Notes: a model not told the origin generated them from the sequence alone. A DNA stretch of 64,000 nucleotides from Gammaproteobacteria bacterium (GCA_021772915.1 JAJFLB010000060.1:1-64000), one strand, 5' to 3'; positions 1-9,540 are shown, counted from the first letter of the stretch. Made by a program: numbers and translations.

Positions 1-12
1 AATTTGGTACTC

Positions 13-669
13 TTATTCAGTGATTTCATAAGTGAATTTGTTTTGTACGCCAGGAACTTCAACAGCCTCGCCGTCAATAATTCTGGGCTTGTATTTGAAT
101 TTCAGTGCCGCGTTGACAGAGGCCCGGTGAAACAGGCTGGATGTGCACTGGTCGGTTATGACAAAGGGATCCTTGGTCGTGCCCAGGTTGGTGACGGTGT
201 ACTGAACCACACAAAACCCTTCCACACCACGGGTCAGTGCACGGTTGGGATAGATAGGTGCAACCTTCACAATCGGCAGGTAATCGCCTTCACCCACACC
301 AAGACTGAAGCCACCGGTCATTTCGATGTCGGTTTCCACCGGTACCGCAGAGATTGCAATTTTCTCGGCGTTGGGGTTCAGGTCATCCATCTTCGGGGTT
401 GGTGGTTGCGGTGGCGGCGTATCAGGCTGAGGGGGCTTTTTGGGTTTCAGCTGCTTGCGCCTGATGGTTTCGTCGCGTTTAACCCTGACGAAATCCAACA
501 GGTTTCCCGCGACATCGTCGTTCAAAGACCTGTCTGCCGTGGCGATCAGGTACTGCATTACCCAGAACAAACTCAGGGTAACACTTAGCGCCATGACCAG
601 GCCAATAGCTAACCTGACCAGTCCAGTCGATTGGTTTTGGGCTAAAACTTGATTAATACTGGTTGCCAT
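13..669 (-). CDS. tonB: Energy transducer TonB
   Basis: TonB-family protein of 218 residues, the last readable gene of a five-gene minus-strand cluster. An N-terminal anchor helix covers about residues 18-42. A proline-rich periplasmic linker (about 75-92, PPQPDTPPPQPP) follows, then a C-terminal TonB fold from about 130 with the typical YPNRAL-RGVEG pattern. Such proteins carry proton-motive energy from ExbB/ExbD to outer-membrane receptors. The start lies 8 bases after the exbD stop, so the two are probably co-transcribed. In related TonB2 clusters a TPR protein often follows; it would lie beyond the left edge of the window. The transported substrate cannot be read from the sequence. Confidence 0.9.
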   Translation of the reverse strand: MATSINQVLAQNQSTGLVRLAIGLVMALSVTLSLFWVMQYLIATADRSLNDDVAGNLLDFVRVKRDETIRRKQLKPKKPPQPDTPPPQPPTPKMDDLNPNAEKIAISAVPVETDIEMTGGFSLGVGEGDYLPIVKVAPIYPNRALTRGVEGFCVVQYTVTNLGTTKDPFVITDQCTSSLFHRASVNAALKFKYKPRIIDGEAVEVPGVQNKFTYEITE

Positions 670-677
670 AACCGTAC

Positions 678-1082
678 TTAAGGCTCATTCGCTGCAATTG
701 AGACATTGTAAACACCGGCCTGACGGGCTGCATCCATCACCTGTATCAACGTATCGGTTTTGGATTCCTTGTCGGCCTGGATCACGACTGATCCTTGCGG
801 GTTCTCGGCGTGAAGACGTTCAATATTTGGACGCACCGAGCGGATGTCTATCTGTCGTCGGTCGATCCAAATGTCATTATTGGGTCCGATCGCTACCAGG
901 ATATTGGCGTTTTCCTTCTTCACCGCCGTGGCTGCATCCGGTCGGTTAACATCTATGCCGGCTTCTTTCACGAACGTTGCCGTAACAATAAAGAAGATCA
1001 GCATGATGAATACAACGTCCAGCATGGGCGTTATATTGATTTCCGATTCTTCTTCAGGTTCAGGCTGATAAAATTGTTTCAT
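678..1082 (-). CDS. exbD: Biopolymer transporter ExbD
   Basis: ExbD/TolR-family protein of 134 residues. One transmembrane helix (about 20-38) carries the membrane aspartate Asp22 in the context TPMLDVVFIM, which in the family is the proton-carrying residue. The periplasmic domain follows. With the ExbB-like protein encoded directly upstream it forms the inner-membrane proton channel that drives TonB. The gene is 22 bases downstream of the 179-residue exbB and 8 bases upstream of tonB. Confidence 0.93.
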   Translation of the reverse strand: MKQFYQPEPEEESEINITPMLDVVFIMLIFFIVTATFVKEAGIDVNRPDAATAVKKENANILVAIGPNNDIWIDRRQIDIRSVRPNIERLHAENPQGSVVIQADKESKTDTLIQVMDAARQAGVYNVSIAANEP

Positions 1083-1104
1083 TCAAATTCTCCAGTGACT
1101 ACAG

Positions 1105-1644
1105 TCACTCGTGTTCTATGACCAGGTGATCTGCGAGAAGTGCCCTTTCCCGACCCACCTTGCGTTGCAAATAAGTCCCCATCGCCACTCCTGACAATGC
1201 CGCAACCATGCCGGCCATGGTCGGTATGGTCGCTTTGGAAACACCAGCGGCCATGGAACGGGGGCTGCTTGATCCGGATATGGCCATTACTTCAAACACC
1301 TCGACCATACCGGTGACCGTGCCAAGCAATCCCAGTAGTGGGCACAAGGCCACACACGTCTGGATCAATGGGATGTTGCGCTCCACCTGCGCGGAGACCT
1401 GCGAGACCAGCCGGATGCGAATCTGGTGTGCAAACCACGTATGGTGGTCAGAACGCCCTTCCCATATCTGCTGCGTAGCTGCAACCAGACGCTTGTGTCC
1501 AATACGCAGATATACGAGTCTCTCGACAATCAGCAACCACATGAACATGGTCAACAAACCTATTATGTATAACACACCCCCGCCGAGTTCCAGGAAGTCC
1601 CGGACAGTTTCCAGCGCTGGCAGGTAATAATAAATCAGATCCAT
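1105..1644 (-). CDS. exbB: MotA/TolQ/ExbB proton channel protein (short ExbB)
   Basis: Compact ExbB-type protein of 179 residues with three predicted membrane helices and the conserved LGLLGTVTGM segment near residues 107-116. It is the usual channel partner of ExbD. It is the second of two ExbB-like proteins here: the upstream 458-residue protein has a large periplasmic extension, while this one is the minimal channel form. Spacing to both neighbours is 11-22 bases, consistent with one operon. DUF3450-ExbB-ExbB-ExbD-TonB is the known layout of TonB2-like systems in marine gammaproteobacteria. Confidence 0.9.
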   Translation of the reverse strand: MDLIYYYLPALETVRDFLELGGGVLYIIGLLTMFMWLLIVERLVYLRIGHKRLVAATQQIWEGRSDHHTWFAHQIRIRLVSQVSAQVERNIPLIQTCVALCPLLGLLGTVTGMVEVFEVMAISGSSSPRSMAAGVSKATIPTMAGMVAALSGVAMGTYLQRKVGRERALLADHLVIEHE

Positions 1645-1655
1645 ATAAAACTACC

Positions 1656-3032
1656 TTATGCGGCGGACGGACCGCTCTCAGCACGCTCTGCAAGCATGCC
1701 TGCGGCTTCTTCCTGCAGAATCTGCGTCAGACGTCTGGCTCGACTGGAAACCAGCGTGTGCAGGAATACTGTGGGTATGGCGACAACCAGACCAAGAACC
1801 GTTGTCACCAGCGCGGTTGAAATACCACCGGCCATCAGTTTCGGATCACCGGCACCATACAGGGTGATAGCCTGGAAGGTCACGATCATACCAGTAACTG
1901 TACCCAAAAGGCCCAACAGTGGTGCCACCACCGATATGATTTTCAACAACGGTAACATGGCATTGAATTTCGGCGTTTCCCTGAGTATGGCTTCACCCAG
2001 TTTCAACTCAATGGTCTCGATATCCACATTGGCACCCTCTTTGTGAATCCTCAGGACACGGCCAAGGGGGTTGTTGTCGTTGGGCTGGTTGATGTTCTTG
2101 ATTTGCCGACCGACTTTGGCGCTGATTGTGGATAACACCAGGACCCGCCAGATGGCAATCAGTACACCCACTATACCCAAGGCAATAATGACATAACCGA
2201 CTGTTTTACCTTGTGCGATGCGTTCCGTCAGGCTGGGTGACTGCACCAGCAGACCGAGCAACTGGCCTCGGGTTGGGTCCAGACCCAGGGGAGACATACC
2301 GGTGCTGGAATCGGTCAGGTCGCCAATTCGACTGGTGTAACGGCTTTGCGGCTGGCGTTGTAATTCAACCAGTCGTCCCGTTTCGGAAATGAATTCCAGG
2401 TATTTACCATCGGATACCACGTTGAAAGCACCAATGCGGGTGACTTCCCGTTGCGACTCTACGCCACTGGAGTCAACAACGTTGGTGGTGAAACTCTCAA
2501 CTCTACCGGTTGCTGTCATCTCACGTTGCAGTTCGAACCACAAGCGCTCAATTTCCTCCAAAGAAGCCAGACGATTCGACTGACCCATTTTCTTGGCAAA
2601 CTCAAGCAGAAAATCGGTACGATCAGGATATTGTACCTGGGTCAGGGAGGTCTCGAATTGACCACGGGCATCGCCAGAGGCCTGTTGCAGCACACCAAAC
2701 AATTCCTTGAGACCACCGAGACGCTCCTGGAAGGCTACCTCCAGATCGCCGATTCTTGCATCATTGACTTCGAACTGTTTTTCCATCCGGGTGGAGCGAT
2801 CTTCTTCCCGCTTTTGTTCCGCCCTGGCGTTGTTCAGGTTTCGCGTTTGCTGTGCCCGGTTGGCCCGGAAGGCATCCAGCCGCGCTTTGTTCTCAGCGGC
2901 ATCCTTGACACGCCCGGATTTCACCTGTTGCAGGAGTTCTTCCAGCGAAACAGCGGTTGCAGCGTGGGCAGACAGGCTGCAGGCGAGCAATATACAGCCG
3001 GCAAGACTGATTTTTTTTATTGAATTAATCAT
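1656..3032 (-). CDS. ExbB-like channel protein with periplasmic coiled-coil extension
   Basis: Protein of 458 residues combining a signal peptide (about 1-24), a charged coiled-coil region (about 30-115), a further periplasmic domain, and a C-terminal MotA/TolQ/ExbB domain (about 270-450) that repeats the LGLLGTVTGM motif. It overlaps the DUF3450 gene by 4 bases (ATGA), so translation is probably coupled. In TonB2-type clusters this long ExbB partners the short ExbB/ExbD pair. The N-terminal coiled coil probably contacts the DUF3450 protein, which is an inference from gene order and shared coiled-coil content. Confidence 0.88.
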   Translation of the reverse strand: MINSIKKISLAGCILLACSLSAHAATAVSLEELLQQVKSGRVKDAAENKARLDAFRANRAQQTRNLNNARAEQKREEDRSTRMEKQFEVNDARIGDLEVAFQERLGGLKELFGVLQQASGDARGQFETSLTQVQYPDRTDFLLEFAKKMGQSNRLASLEEIERLWFELQREMTATGRVESFTTNVVDSSGVESQREVTRIGAFNVVSDGKYLEFISETGRLVELQRQPQSRYTSRIGDLTDSSTGMSPLGLDPTRGQLLGLLVQSPSLTERIAQGKTVGYVIIALGIVGVLIAIWRVLVLSTISAKVGRQIKNINQPNDNNPLGRVLRIHKEGANVDIETIELKLGEAILRETPKFNAMLPLLKIISVVAPLLGLLGTVTGMIVTFQAITLYGAGDPKLMAGGISTALVTTVLGLVVAIPTVFLHTLVSSRARRLTQILQEEAAGMLAERAESGPSAA

Positions 3033-3829
3033 TGTGCTGCCCTCGAAGGGGCTGATACCGGTACGACAAGCAGATCCGGTGCGACCTGTTTACGTGCAAT
3101 TTTTAGACCCTGTGCTACCTGGGCCTGGTAAGTTGCGGGCGGGAGCACAACAAAATCCCTTAGCTTCGAATCCCAGGCACCCGTAGTCGCGCCACCTATT
3201 GTCTGGTACAGCAAGGCGACACGCCCGATACGCAGGAAGTCAACTTCCAACTCGTTGCCATTAATTGGCGTGGTGCCCTTGTAGGCTTCGATGGTGCGTC
3301 CGTAATCGTTTTCGATCTGGTAGCCTTCGACGACGCGGCGTAATTTCTCAGCTGCGGTGACATCTGAACGTTCCATCATTTCACGCAATCGCGCCACACG
3401 TGCGGTTCGTTCTTTCATCAAAAATGGGGTATCCAGGCTGACGAATTCCTCGAGGGAATCCAGCATTCGGGTCATCAGAGGAAATATCTGCCGCTCAATC
3501 AGGGCGATATTCGCGATGGAATCCGACAGGGCCTTCATTTCGGCTTCCTGGTTATCAAGTTGGGTCTGTAACAGCGCGTTGTATATTTTCAATCCATCCA
3601 CAACCTTGATAACAGCCCTGAAATCGTTAACGATTTTTTCGGTCTGGTCGGCTACTGAATCGACTTGTTTTTGCTCTCTTACACCGGCACTTGCGCGCCT
3701 TTCGCCTTCCTGCATTATTTCATCTATGGTCACTGCAAATGCCTGTGATGACAGGCCTGCAATGGCATAAACGACGAATGAGGACATTAGGAAGATAGTC
3801 TTTCTTTTGTTTAACATGCTTCGTCTCAA
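3029..3829 (-). CDS. DUF3450 family periplasmic coiled-coil protein
   Basis: Protein of 266 residues with a signal peptide ending near residue 32 (after SSQAFA) and long heptad-rich helices, matching the DUF3450 family. It is the first gene of the TonB2-type operon. Its role is not established; family members are nearly always next to a long ExbB and are thought to assist TonB-dependent energy transfer. The first ATG at 3829 is preceded by GAGACGAAGC, a weak ribosome-binding site. The operon promoter should lie in the AT-rich region just upstream (about 3830-3960); no clear Fur box was seen. Confidence 0.85.
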   Translation of the reverse strand: MRRSMLNKRKTIFLMSSFVVYAIAGLSSQAFAVTIDEIMQEGERRASAGVREQKQVDSVADQTEKIVNDFRAVIKVVDGLKIYNALLQTQLDNQEAEMKALSDSIANIALIERQIFPLMTRMLDSLEEFVSLDTPFLMKERTARVARLREMMERSDVTAAEKLRRVVEGYQIENDYGRTIEAYKGTTPINGNELEVDFLRIGRVALLYQTIGGATTGAWDSKLRDFVVLPPATYQAQVAQGLKIARKQVAPDLLVVPVSAPSRAAQ

Positions 3830-4160
3830 TGGCTTTAAATTAGTGGTTTTAAATTACGTTGGTTGGAATAAATAGTCCGAGCCTTCTGCTTCGCAGAGCA
3901 GCAATCCTATATATAGCGGAACAATCCGTCAATTGAAATGGTCTTAATCGCGTAAATCAATCGTAATCTCTCATCTCTTCCAGTTCAGTTTTGAACATTT
4001 CAGAGGGTGCTTACCCAGCACTGCTTACTTATAGCACCAGCGCGACGGCCTCTTTCAATTGCTGTGGTGTGCGATCAGGATGGCGGTGATACTTCACGGC
4101 AGCACCCATTAGCACGGTCCAGACTTGGCTAATGATAACGCCATGTGTCTTAAAATGCAC
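3830..4160. other. Intergenic region between TonB cluster and permease
   Basis: Gene-free stretch of about 330 bases. The part near 3830-3960 is AT-rich and should hold the promoter of the minus-strand TonB cluster. Between 4029 and 4160 a 43-codon minus-strand frame opens directly after the permease stop codon, in the same frame. It has no ribosome-binding site and I do not call it a gene. Confidence 0.6.
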
Positions 4161-5990
4161 CTACAGACCATAGGCCCAAATTAAAACAATACTCAGTATG
4201 AGCCACGTAATAATCGTCAGTGGCACACCGACACGGACAAAGTCGCCGAACTTGTAGCCACCGGCATTCATGATCAAAACATTGGTCTGATAAGCCATTG
4301 GTGTGGCAAAACTCAAGTTCGCGCCAAATAATACCGCCAGCACGAATGGCTCCAGTGGCAAGCCAAGCTGCTGTGCAATGCCGATCGCAATGGGTGTGCC
4401 GATGACAGCAGCGGCATTGTTGGAGACCACGTTGGTCATAATCGCCATCATCATCATCAGACTCATCAAAACAACCGGGGGTGGCGCCCCAAAGGTGATG
4501 TATACAAACAGGTTGGCGAGGTAGTCTGCTCCCCCGGTTTTGAGCAAGGCCATGCCCATGGCCAGCGACGCCACGATGATCAATATGACCTGCGTGCTCA
4601 GCGCGTTCATTGCGTCTTTCCAGTTCAGGCAGCCGGTGAGGATGAGCACCATACAACCCAGCAAGGCACTGATCTCAATAGGCACAACGCGGGTCGCGGC
4701 CAGTGCGACCACACCGGTGATAACGGCCAGTGCGATAGGTGCTTTGCGGGCCATCGGCAGGTTGATACTACCGTCAAGAATGAGAAAGTCGGAACTTTGC
4801 TTGAGTTCGGCCAGGTGTTGCAAGCTGGATTGCACCAGCAGGACGTCACCGGTTCGCAACCGGGTTTCATCAAGCCCGGGAGATTCCCTTCTTTCCATAC
4901 CTTCAAATCGGTTGAATGCCAGTAGCCTGAGATTGAATCGGGACATGAGTCCTGCATTGCCAATGCGAACCCCGTTCAGCCTTGAAGCCGGGGTGATTGC
5001 TACTTCTGCGATCTGCTGGCCCTGGGCTGAAAGCGGATGGCTGGAATCGACCGCGTGCTCGCCGCTGTAAAGTGTTCCCGCGAGTAAGCGGGCATATTCC
5101 CGCAAGTTCTGTTGCGAAGCACTGATCGCAATGCGGTCTCCGGCGCGTAAGTTCACGTCCGGCAATGGGTTTATAAATACGCCTTTACCACGCTGAATGG
5201 TTTCCACTTTAACCTTCTCACCGATGCGTGTAATGGCTTCAGCAAGCGAACGGCCAACAACAGGACTGTCGTCATTCAGTCGGATTTGCGCAGTGTAGAT
5301 TCTGGATACACCGCGTTGAATGGGTGGTGTGCGTTCCGGGACCAGCCTGGGTGCCACCAGCCACAGGTACAGCACCGCAACCAGCCCGGCAATCATGACC
5401 GGACCGATAAAATCAAACATGTTAAACCGATCCATTCCCATATCGGCGGCAACATTGACGACCAGCAGGTTGGTAGAGGTGCCAATGGTGGTGGCCATGC
5501 CTCCGACGATGCTGGCAAGGCCCATTGGGATCAATGTGCCCGAAGGTGAGATGCCCGTTTTAACTGCCACGCCGATTAATATGGGCAACATCAACACCAC
5601 GATCGGCGTGTTGTTGATAAAGGCGCTTAGAAACGCGGTAAGAACAAGTGTCAGTAGCAGTGAGAAGGCAGGGCTGCGACGCCACAGCCGGGCGAGAAGC
5701 CGGCCAACCGGTTCCAAGGCGCCGGTACTTATTAACCCCTGGCCTACGATCATCAGCGCAGATACTGCGATGAGCGCGCGATTGCCAAAACCCAGGAAGA
5801 AATCGCTGGGTGCCAGTACTTGGCCGTCCGCCTCGTAAGGGAATATCTGGAAGCCGGTTGCCAGCATCACCAGGACCACCAGGCTGGTGGTTTCCAGAGG
5901 TATGTTGTCGCGTGTGAACAGTACCAGTGCGAATATGATCGTAATCATCACGGCCAGTGCGTGCATGTTTGGCAGAGCAAGTTCAAGCAT
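4161..5990 (-). CDS. SLC13 family permease with regulatory TrkA-C domains
   Basis: Large inner-membrane carrier with two blocks of hydrophobic helices around a central cytoplasmic part (roughly residues 200-400) that holds two RCK_C/TrkA-C-like domains, as in bacterial SLC13-type (YbhI/SdcS-like) transporters of anions or dicarboxylates. The frame opens at 6044, but I prefer the ATG at 5990 (MLELALPNMH, 609 residues) because family members begin just before the first helix. It is divergent from lgt. Substrate is unknown; sulfate, dicarboxylate and other anions are possible. No ribosome-binding site decides the start. Confidence 0.85.
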   Translation of the reverse strand: MLELALPNMHALAVMITIIFALVLFTRDNIPLETTSLVVLVMLATGFQIFPYEADGQVLAPSDFFLGFGNRALIAVSALMIVGQGLISTGALEPVGRLLARLWRRSPAFSLLLTLVLTAFLSAFINNTPIVVLMLPILIGVAVKTGISPSGTLIPMGLASIVGGMATTIGTSTNLLVVNVAADMGMDRFNMFDFIGPVMIAGLVAVLYLWLVAPRLVPERTPPIQRGVSRIYTAQIRLNDDSPVVGRSLAEAITRIGEKVKVETIQRGKGVFINPLPDVNLRAGDRIAISASQQNLREYARLLAGTLYSGEHAVDSSHPLSAQGQQIAEVAITPASRLNGVRIGNAGLMSRFNLRLLAFNRFEGMERRESPGLDETRLRTGDVLLVQSSLQHLAELKQSSDFLILDGSINLPMARKAPIALAVITGVVALAATRVVPIEISALLGCMVLILTGCLNWKDAMNALSTQVILIIVASLAMGMALLKTGGADYLANLFVYITFGAPPPVVLMSLMMMMAIMTNVVSNNAAAVIGTPIAIGIAQQLGLPLEPFVLAVLFGANLSFATPMAYQTNVLIMNAGGYKFGDFVRVGVPLTIITWLILSIVLIWAYGL

Positions 5991-6093
5991 TGCAGGAGTG
6001 TACCCCATACCGCGTGGCGCGACATTGAGGTGGCTTGCCAGCACTCCGAGACTGGCTTATGCTGCCAGCGATTCTTTTGCTGGGAGTTGCCGG

Positions 6094-6966
6094 GTGCAAC
6101 CCAAATATTTCCTGATCAATTTTGACCCGGTTGCAATATCCATTGGGCCACTGGACATACACTGGTACGGTTTCATGTATTTGCTGGCATTCCTGTCCTT
6201 TTGGGGCATCGGCAACCGCATTGCCACCCACAGGGAATGGTGGGGCTGGCATAAGCAAGATGTCAGTGATGTACTCTTCTATGGCATGCTCGGTGTCATT
6301 TTGGGCGGTCGTATCGGCTATATGTTGTTCTACGGCTTTGACCTGCTGGTGCAAAACCCACTTTCGGTATTCAAGGTCTGGGATGGCGGCATGTCCTTTC
6401 ATGGGGGCTTGTTGGGTGTGATCTTTGCCATGGGCTGGTTTGCCCGCCGGACACACCGGTCCTTCTGGCAGGTAGCTGATTTCGTCGCGCCGTTGGTGCC
6501 CCTTGGATTGGCTTTCGGGCGGCTGGGGAATTTTATCGGTGGTGAATTGTGGGGACGCTTGACCGATGTGTCGTGGGCCATGATATTTGCAAAATCGACC
6601 GGATTCCGAGCTGGTGATACCGAAGCACTTGAAGCAGCCTGGCGTTCCGGTGCGCTGGATCATCTGGCGAGACACCCCAGCCAGCTCTACCAGGCAACCC
6701 TGGAGGGACTGGGTTTGTTTATTGTCCTGATGTGGTATTCCGCCACGCCGCGCCCACGCGCTGCTGTTGCCGGGCTGTTCCTGATCGGCTATGGGTCGTT
6801 CAGGGTTGTTGCCGAATTCTTCCGTCAACCCGACGCACACCTCGGTTTTCTAGCCATGCAATGGCTTACCATGGGCATGTTGTTATCAATACCCATGCTG
6901 GTGGCTGGCGCAGCGATCATGTTGTTTGCCTACCGCTCGGTGCAACATTCCGGTTCTGCGCCATGA
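6094..6966 (+). CDS. lgt: Prolipoprotein diacylglyceryl transferase
   Basis: Lgt transfers diacylglycerol from phosphatidylglycerol to the lipobox cysteine of prelipoproteins at the inner membrane. The protein has about seven membrane helices, the HGGLLGV motif with its conserved histidine, and the signature [14 protein letters not shown]. An in-frame ATG exists upstream at 5887, but it adds about 70 non-conserved residues antisense to the permease start. A GTG at 6094 preceded by GGGAG with 7 bases spacing gives 290 residues, close to the 291 of E. coli Lgt. The stop overlaps the thyA start (ATGA), so the two are coupled as in enterobacteria. Confidence 0.96.
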   Translation: MQPKYFLINFDPVAISIGPLDIHWYGFMYLLAFLSFWGIGNRIATHREWWGWHKQDVSDVLFYGMLGVILGGRIGYMLFYGFDLLVQNPLSVFKVWDGGMSFHGGLLGVIFAMGWFARRTHRSFWQVADFVAPLVPLGLAFGRLGNFIGGELWGRLTDVSWAMIFAKSTGFRAGDTEALEAAWRSGALDHLARHPSQLYQATLEGLGLFIVLMWYSATPRPRAAVAGLFLIGYGSFRVVAEFFRQPDAHLGFLAMQWLTMGMLLSIPMLVAGAAIMLFAYRSVQHSGSAP

Positions 6967-7796
6967 AGAATTACCTGCAGCTGTTAAGGGACATCCTGGA
7001 TACGGGAAGTCACCAGGATGACAGAACCGGCACCGGAACCATCAGTCTCTTCGGTTACCAGATGCGTTTCGACCTGGCCCAGGGGTTCCCCTGTGTGACA
7101 ACCAAAAAGTTACATTTGCGCTCCATCATTCATGAGCTGTTGTGGTTCTTGTTGGGAGATACCAATGTGCGCTACCTGAATGAAAACGGTGTTTCGATCT
7201 GGGACGAGTGGGCGGATGAAAAAGGTGACCTTGGTCCGGTATATGGTGCCCAGTGGCGGGATTGGGTGACACCCGACGGCCGACATATCGATCAGGTTAG
7301 ATTATTGCTGGATGATCTACGGCTCAGACCACACTCCCGCCGACATATTATTTCCGCATGGAATCCGGCAGTTTTACCGGATGAATCTCAAAGTCCACGG
7401 GCCAATGCCCGGGCCGGTCTACAAGCCTTGCCGCCCTGCCACACGATGTTTCAGTTCTACGTGTCCAACTCAAAATTAAGTTGCCAGATGTACCAGCGCA
7501 GTGCCGATGTCTTTCTTGGTGTGCCATTCAACATTGCCTCGTACGCGTTATTGACCATGATGATTGCCCAGGTGCTGGATCTTCAGACCGGTGATTTTGT
7601 TCTTACGCTGGGAGATGCGCACATCTACCTGAATCACATGCAACAGGTCAAAACCCAACTGGCCCGTGAAACATTTCCCCTGCCGGTGATGCGATTGAAC
7701 CCGGTCAAACGTGACCTTTTTGATTTCGTTTACGAGGATTTCGAACTGCAAAACTACCAGTGTCACGCGGGAATCAAAGCACCGATCGCGGTGTGA
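6963..7796 (+). CDS. thyA: Thymidylate synthase
   Basis: ThyA methylates dUMP to dTMP using methylene-tetrahydrofolate. The 277-residue protein shows the dUMP-binding arginine region near the N terminus (DDRTGTGT), the nucleophile motif [11 protein letters not shown], and [21 protein letters not shown] 13-residue insertion (after NPAVLPDE) relative to E. coli ThyA is also typical of pseudomonad-type enzymes. The start overlaps the lgt stop by 4 bases. folA follows 25 bases later, joining the folate-consuming and folate-regenerating steps. Confidence 0.97.
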   Translation: MKNYLQLLRDILDTGSHQDDRTGTGTISLFGYQMRFDLAQGFPCVTTKKLHLRSIIHELLWFLLGDTNVRYLNENGVSIWDEWADEKGDLGPVYGAQWRDWVTPDGRHIDQVRLLLDDLRLRPHSRRHIISAWNPAVLPDESQSPRANARAGLQALPPCHTMFQFYVSNSKLSCQMYQRSADVFLGVPFNIASYALLTMMIAQVLDLQTGDFVLTLGDAHIYLNHMQQVKTQLARETFPLPVMRLNPVKRDLFDFVYEDFELQNYQCHAGIKAPIAV

Positions 7797-7821
7797 CCCA
7801 CAGAGGCCGGCAGATCAAGGT

Positions 7822-8361
7822 ATGCAGAAACAGATAACACTGGTTGCCGCGATTGGGAAAAACAGGGGTATAGGGTTTGATGGCCGTATGCCGTGGCATT
7901 TGCCGGCTGAATTGCAGCATTTCAAACGCGTGACCATGGGTCACGCAATCCTCATGGGCCGCAAGACGTGGCAGGCGGTTGGTAGACCACTTCCCGGACG
8001 GCAAAATATTGTCGCTACCCGGAACCCTGATTTCGTGGCTGTCGGCGCTGATGTCTGCACCTCCCTGGACGAAGCCATGGAAATCTCACGGCACCAGGAA
8101 ATCATGGTGATCGGGGGTGGCCAGCTCTATGAGCTCACAATGCCACTTGCGCAGCGCATGGTTCTCAGTCTGGTTGACACTGAGGCGTCGGCAGACACCT
8201 GGTTTCCATGCTGGAGTGACAGTGAGTGGCGGCAGGTGAGTGAGCAATGTTTCAAAGCCGACGACAATAATCCGCACGCGTACCAGGTGGTTGAACTCTT
8301 GCGGATCAAATCAGACCCTATTCACTCTCAACCTGGAACAATGACCGGTCCTCAAGTCTGA
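7822..8361 (+). CDS. folA: Dihydrofolate reductase
   Basis: FolA reduces dihydrofolate to tetrahydrofolate and so regenerates the cofactor oxidised by ThyA, encoded just upstream. Motifs include GFDGRMPWHLPAEL near residue 18 (substrate-binding loop), GRKTW, and the NADPH-binding IGGGQLY. The chosen ATG at 7822 has AAGG five bases before it; the longer frame from 7711 is antisense-like thyA sequence. At 179 residues it is longer than the usual 160-170. The tail of about 15 residues overlaps the 3' end of apaH on the other strand by 44 bases. Confidence 0.96.
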   Translation: MQKQITLVAAIGKNRGIGFDGRMPWHLPAELQHFKRVTMGHAILMGRKTWQAVGRPLPGRQNIVATRNPDFVAVGADVCTSLDEAMEISRHQEIMVIGGGQLYELTMPLAQRMVLSLVDTEASADTWFPCWSDSEWRQVSEQCFKADDNNPHAYQVVELLRIKSDPIHSQPGTMTGPQV

Positions 8362-9127
8362 CCGCGCTCAAGGGACCGCCCCAGACACAACCGGAATCCA
8401 TGGCGATATAACGTTTTTTTTGACGCAGCCCCAAGGCTGCCCAGTGCCCGAATGCAATTGTCACATCTCTTGTCAAACGATGTTTGTGCTTGAACCAGGG
8501 TCGGTAATTTTCAGCCTGGCTGCCAGGGGGGCCGGTACTATTGTAGGCACCACGACCGTCCGCGTCGCAAAACCGCAAGCGGGTCAGGATGTTGGTGATC
8601 AGACGCAATCGTTTCCAGCCCGTTCGGTCATCCCGCCAGCGCCTTGGTTTATTGCCGTACATTTTTTGCAGGAATTTATCACGCTGATCAGACTGCAATA
8701 CAGCAGATACTTCCATCCCGGCACTGATGGCCGTCTGCCAGGTCCACTGTGGAATGACACCCGCGTGTACACGCAGCAGGTGGTGTTCTGCTGACCAGCA
8801 GGCGAGCGGTTGTGTGCACAGCCAATCAAGAAGTGCATCACAATCCGTGGCGGTGATTATTGCCTCAAATTCTTCGTTGGACGAGCCACCATCCGGGTGC
8901 CGTTGACGCTCCGCGAGCAGGTGCAGGTCATGATTGCCGAGAGTTACGCTGACCGCCTGTTGCAAGCTGCTTAACAGGCGTAACACCTCTAGTGATTGCC
9001 CCCCCCGATTAACCAGGTCACCACAAAGCCAGAGCTTGTCGGCAGTCGGGTCAAAGCCAATTTTCTCCAACAGCCGTTGCAAGGCGTCGTGACATCCCTG
9101 TACATCACCAATCAGGTAGGTTGACAT
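8318..9127 (-). CDS. apaH: Symmetrical bis(5'-nucleosyl)-tetraphosphatase
   Basis: ApaH hydrolyses Ap4A to two ADP. The 269-residue protein begins with the metallophosphatase motif GDVQGCHDAL (about 7-16), followed by GDLVNRG and GNHD, the metal-binding signature of the family. It is the last gene of the lptD-surA-pdxA-rsmA-apaG-apaH series, and its 3' end overlaps folA tail-to-tail by 44 bases. Confidence 0.96.
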   Translation of the reverse strand: MSTYLIGDVQGCHDALQRLLEKIGFDPTADKLWLCGDLVNRGGQSLEVLRLLSSLQQAVSVTLGNHDLHLLAERQRHPDGGSSNEEFEAIITATDCDALLDWLCTQPLACWSAEHHLLRVHAGVIPQWTWQTAISAGMEVSAVLQSDQRDKFLQKMYGNKPRRWRDDRTGWKRLRLITNILTRLRFCDADGRGAYNSTGPPGSQAENYRPWFKHKHRLTRDVTIAFGHWAALGLRQKKRYIAMDSGCVWGGPLSAVRLEDRSLFQVESE

Positions 9128-9165
9128 GCTCCGTCTTGCTTCCTTGGCTGCGGGTTCAATATGCG

Positions 9166-9540
9166 CTAGTGGAGGGTGTCTGGAGCGTGTAATGTGAACT
9201 CGGGGATTTCAGCACGAAAAGAGTGGCCATCACCTGTCACAAAACCATATGAACCCCGCATCGAACCCACCGGTGTGGGAATGAGCGCTCCGCTGGTATA
9301 GCTATATGAAGCACCGGGTGCCAGCTCGGGCGTTTCACCAATAACACCTTCGCCAATGACCTCTTCAATCACACCGTCGGCGTGGGTTATAACCCAGTGA
9401 CGATTTCGCAAAGTAATGACGTGGTCGGAGTGGTTGGTTATATATATGGTGTAAGCGAAGGCAAACTTGTCTTCATGTGGACCGAGAAACTCTGGTTGGG
9501 CCACAACGTGAACCGGGATTGTCTGCTTGATTTCGGACAT
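9166..9540 (-). CDS. apaG: ApaG protein
   Basis: Small beta-sandwich protein (124 residues) of the ApaG family, linked genetically to magnesium and cobalt resistance and Ap4A metabolism; its biochemical role is unsettled. Conserved blocks are RHWVITHADG, VIGEGVIGE, YTSGALIPTPVGSMRGSY and the end DTLH. The frame is open from 9558, but the second ATG at 9540 has AGGTGA 6 bases upstream and gives the usual length (E. coli 125), so I use it. It lies between rsmA and apaH as in E. coli. Confidence 0.95.
   Translation of the reverse strand: MSEIKQTIPVHVVAQPEFLGPHEDKFAFAYTIYITNHSDHVITLRNRHWVITHADGVIEEVIGEGVIGETPELAPGASYSYTSGALIPTPVGSMRGSYGFVTGDGHSFRAEIPEFTLHAPDTLH

Noticed and set aside
5887-6093. 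ATG at 5887 as the lgt start (359-residue product)
   Set aside because: The extra residues are antisense to the permease 5' end and not Lgt-like; GTG at 6094 has a good ribosome-binding site and gives the family length.
6732-6962. Upstream extension of thyA
   Set aside because: This is lgt coding sequence in another frame; the ATGA junction at 6963 gives the normal ThyA start.
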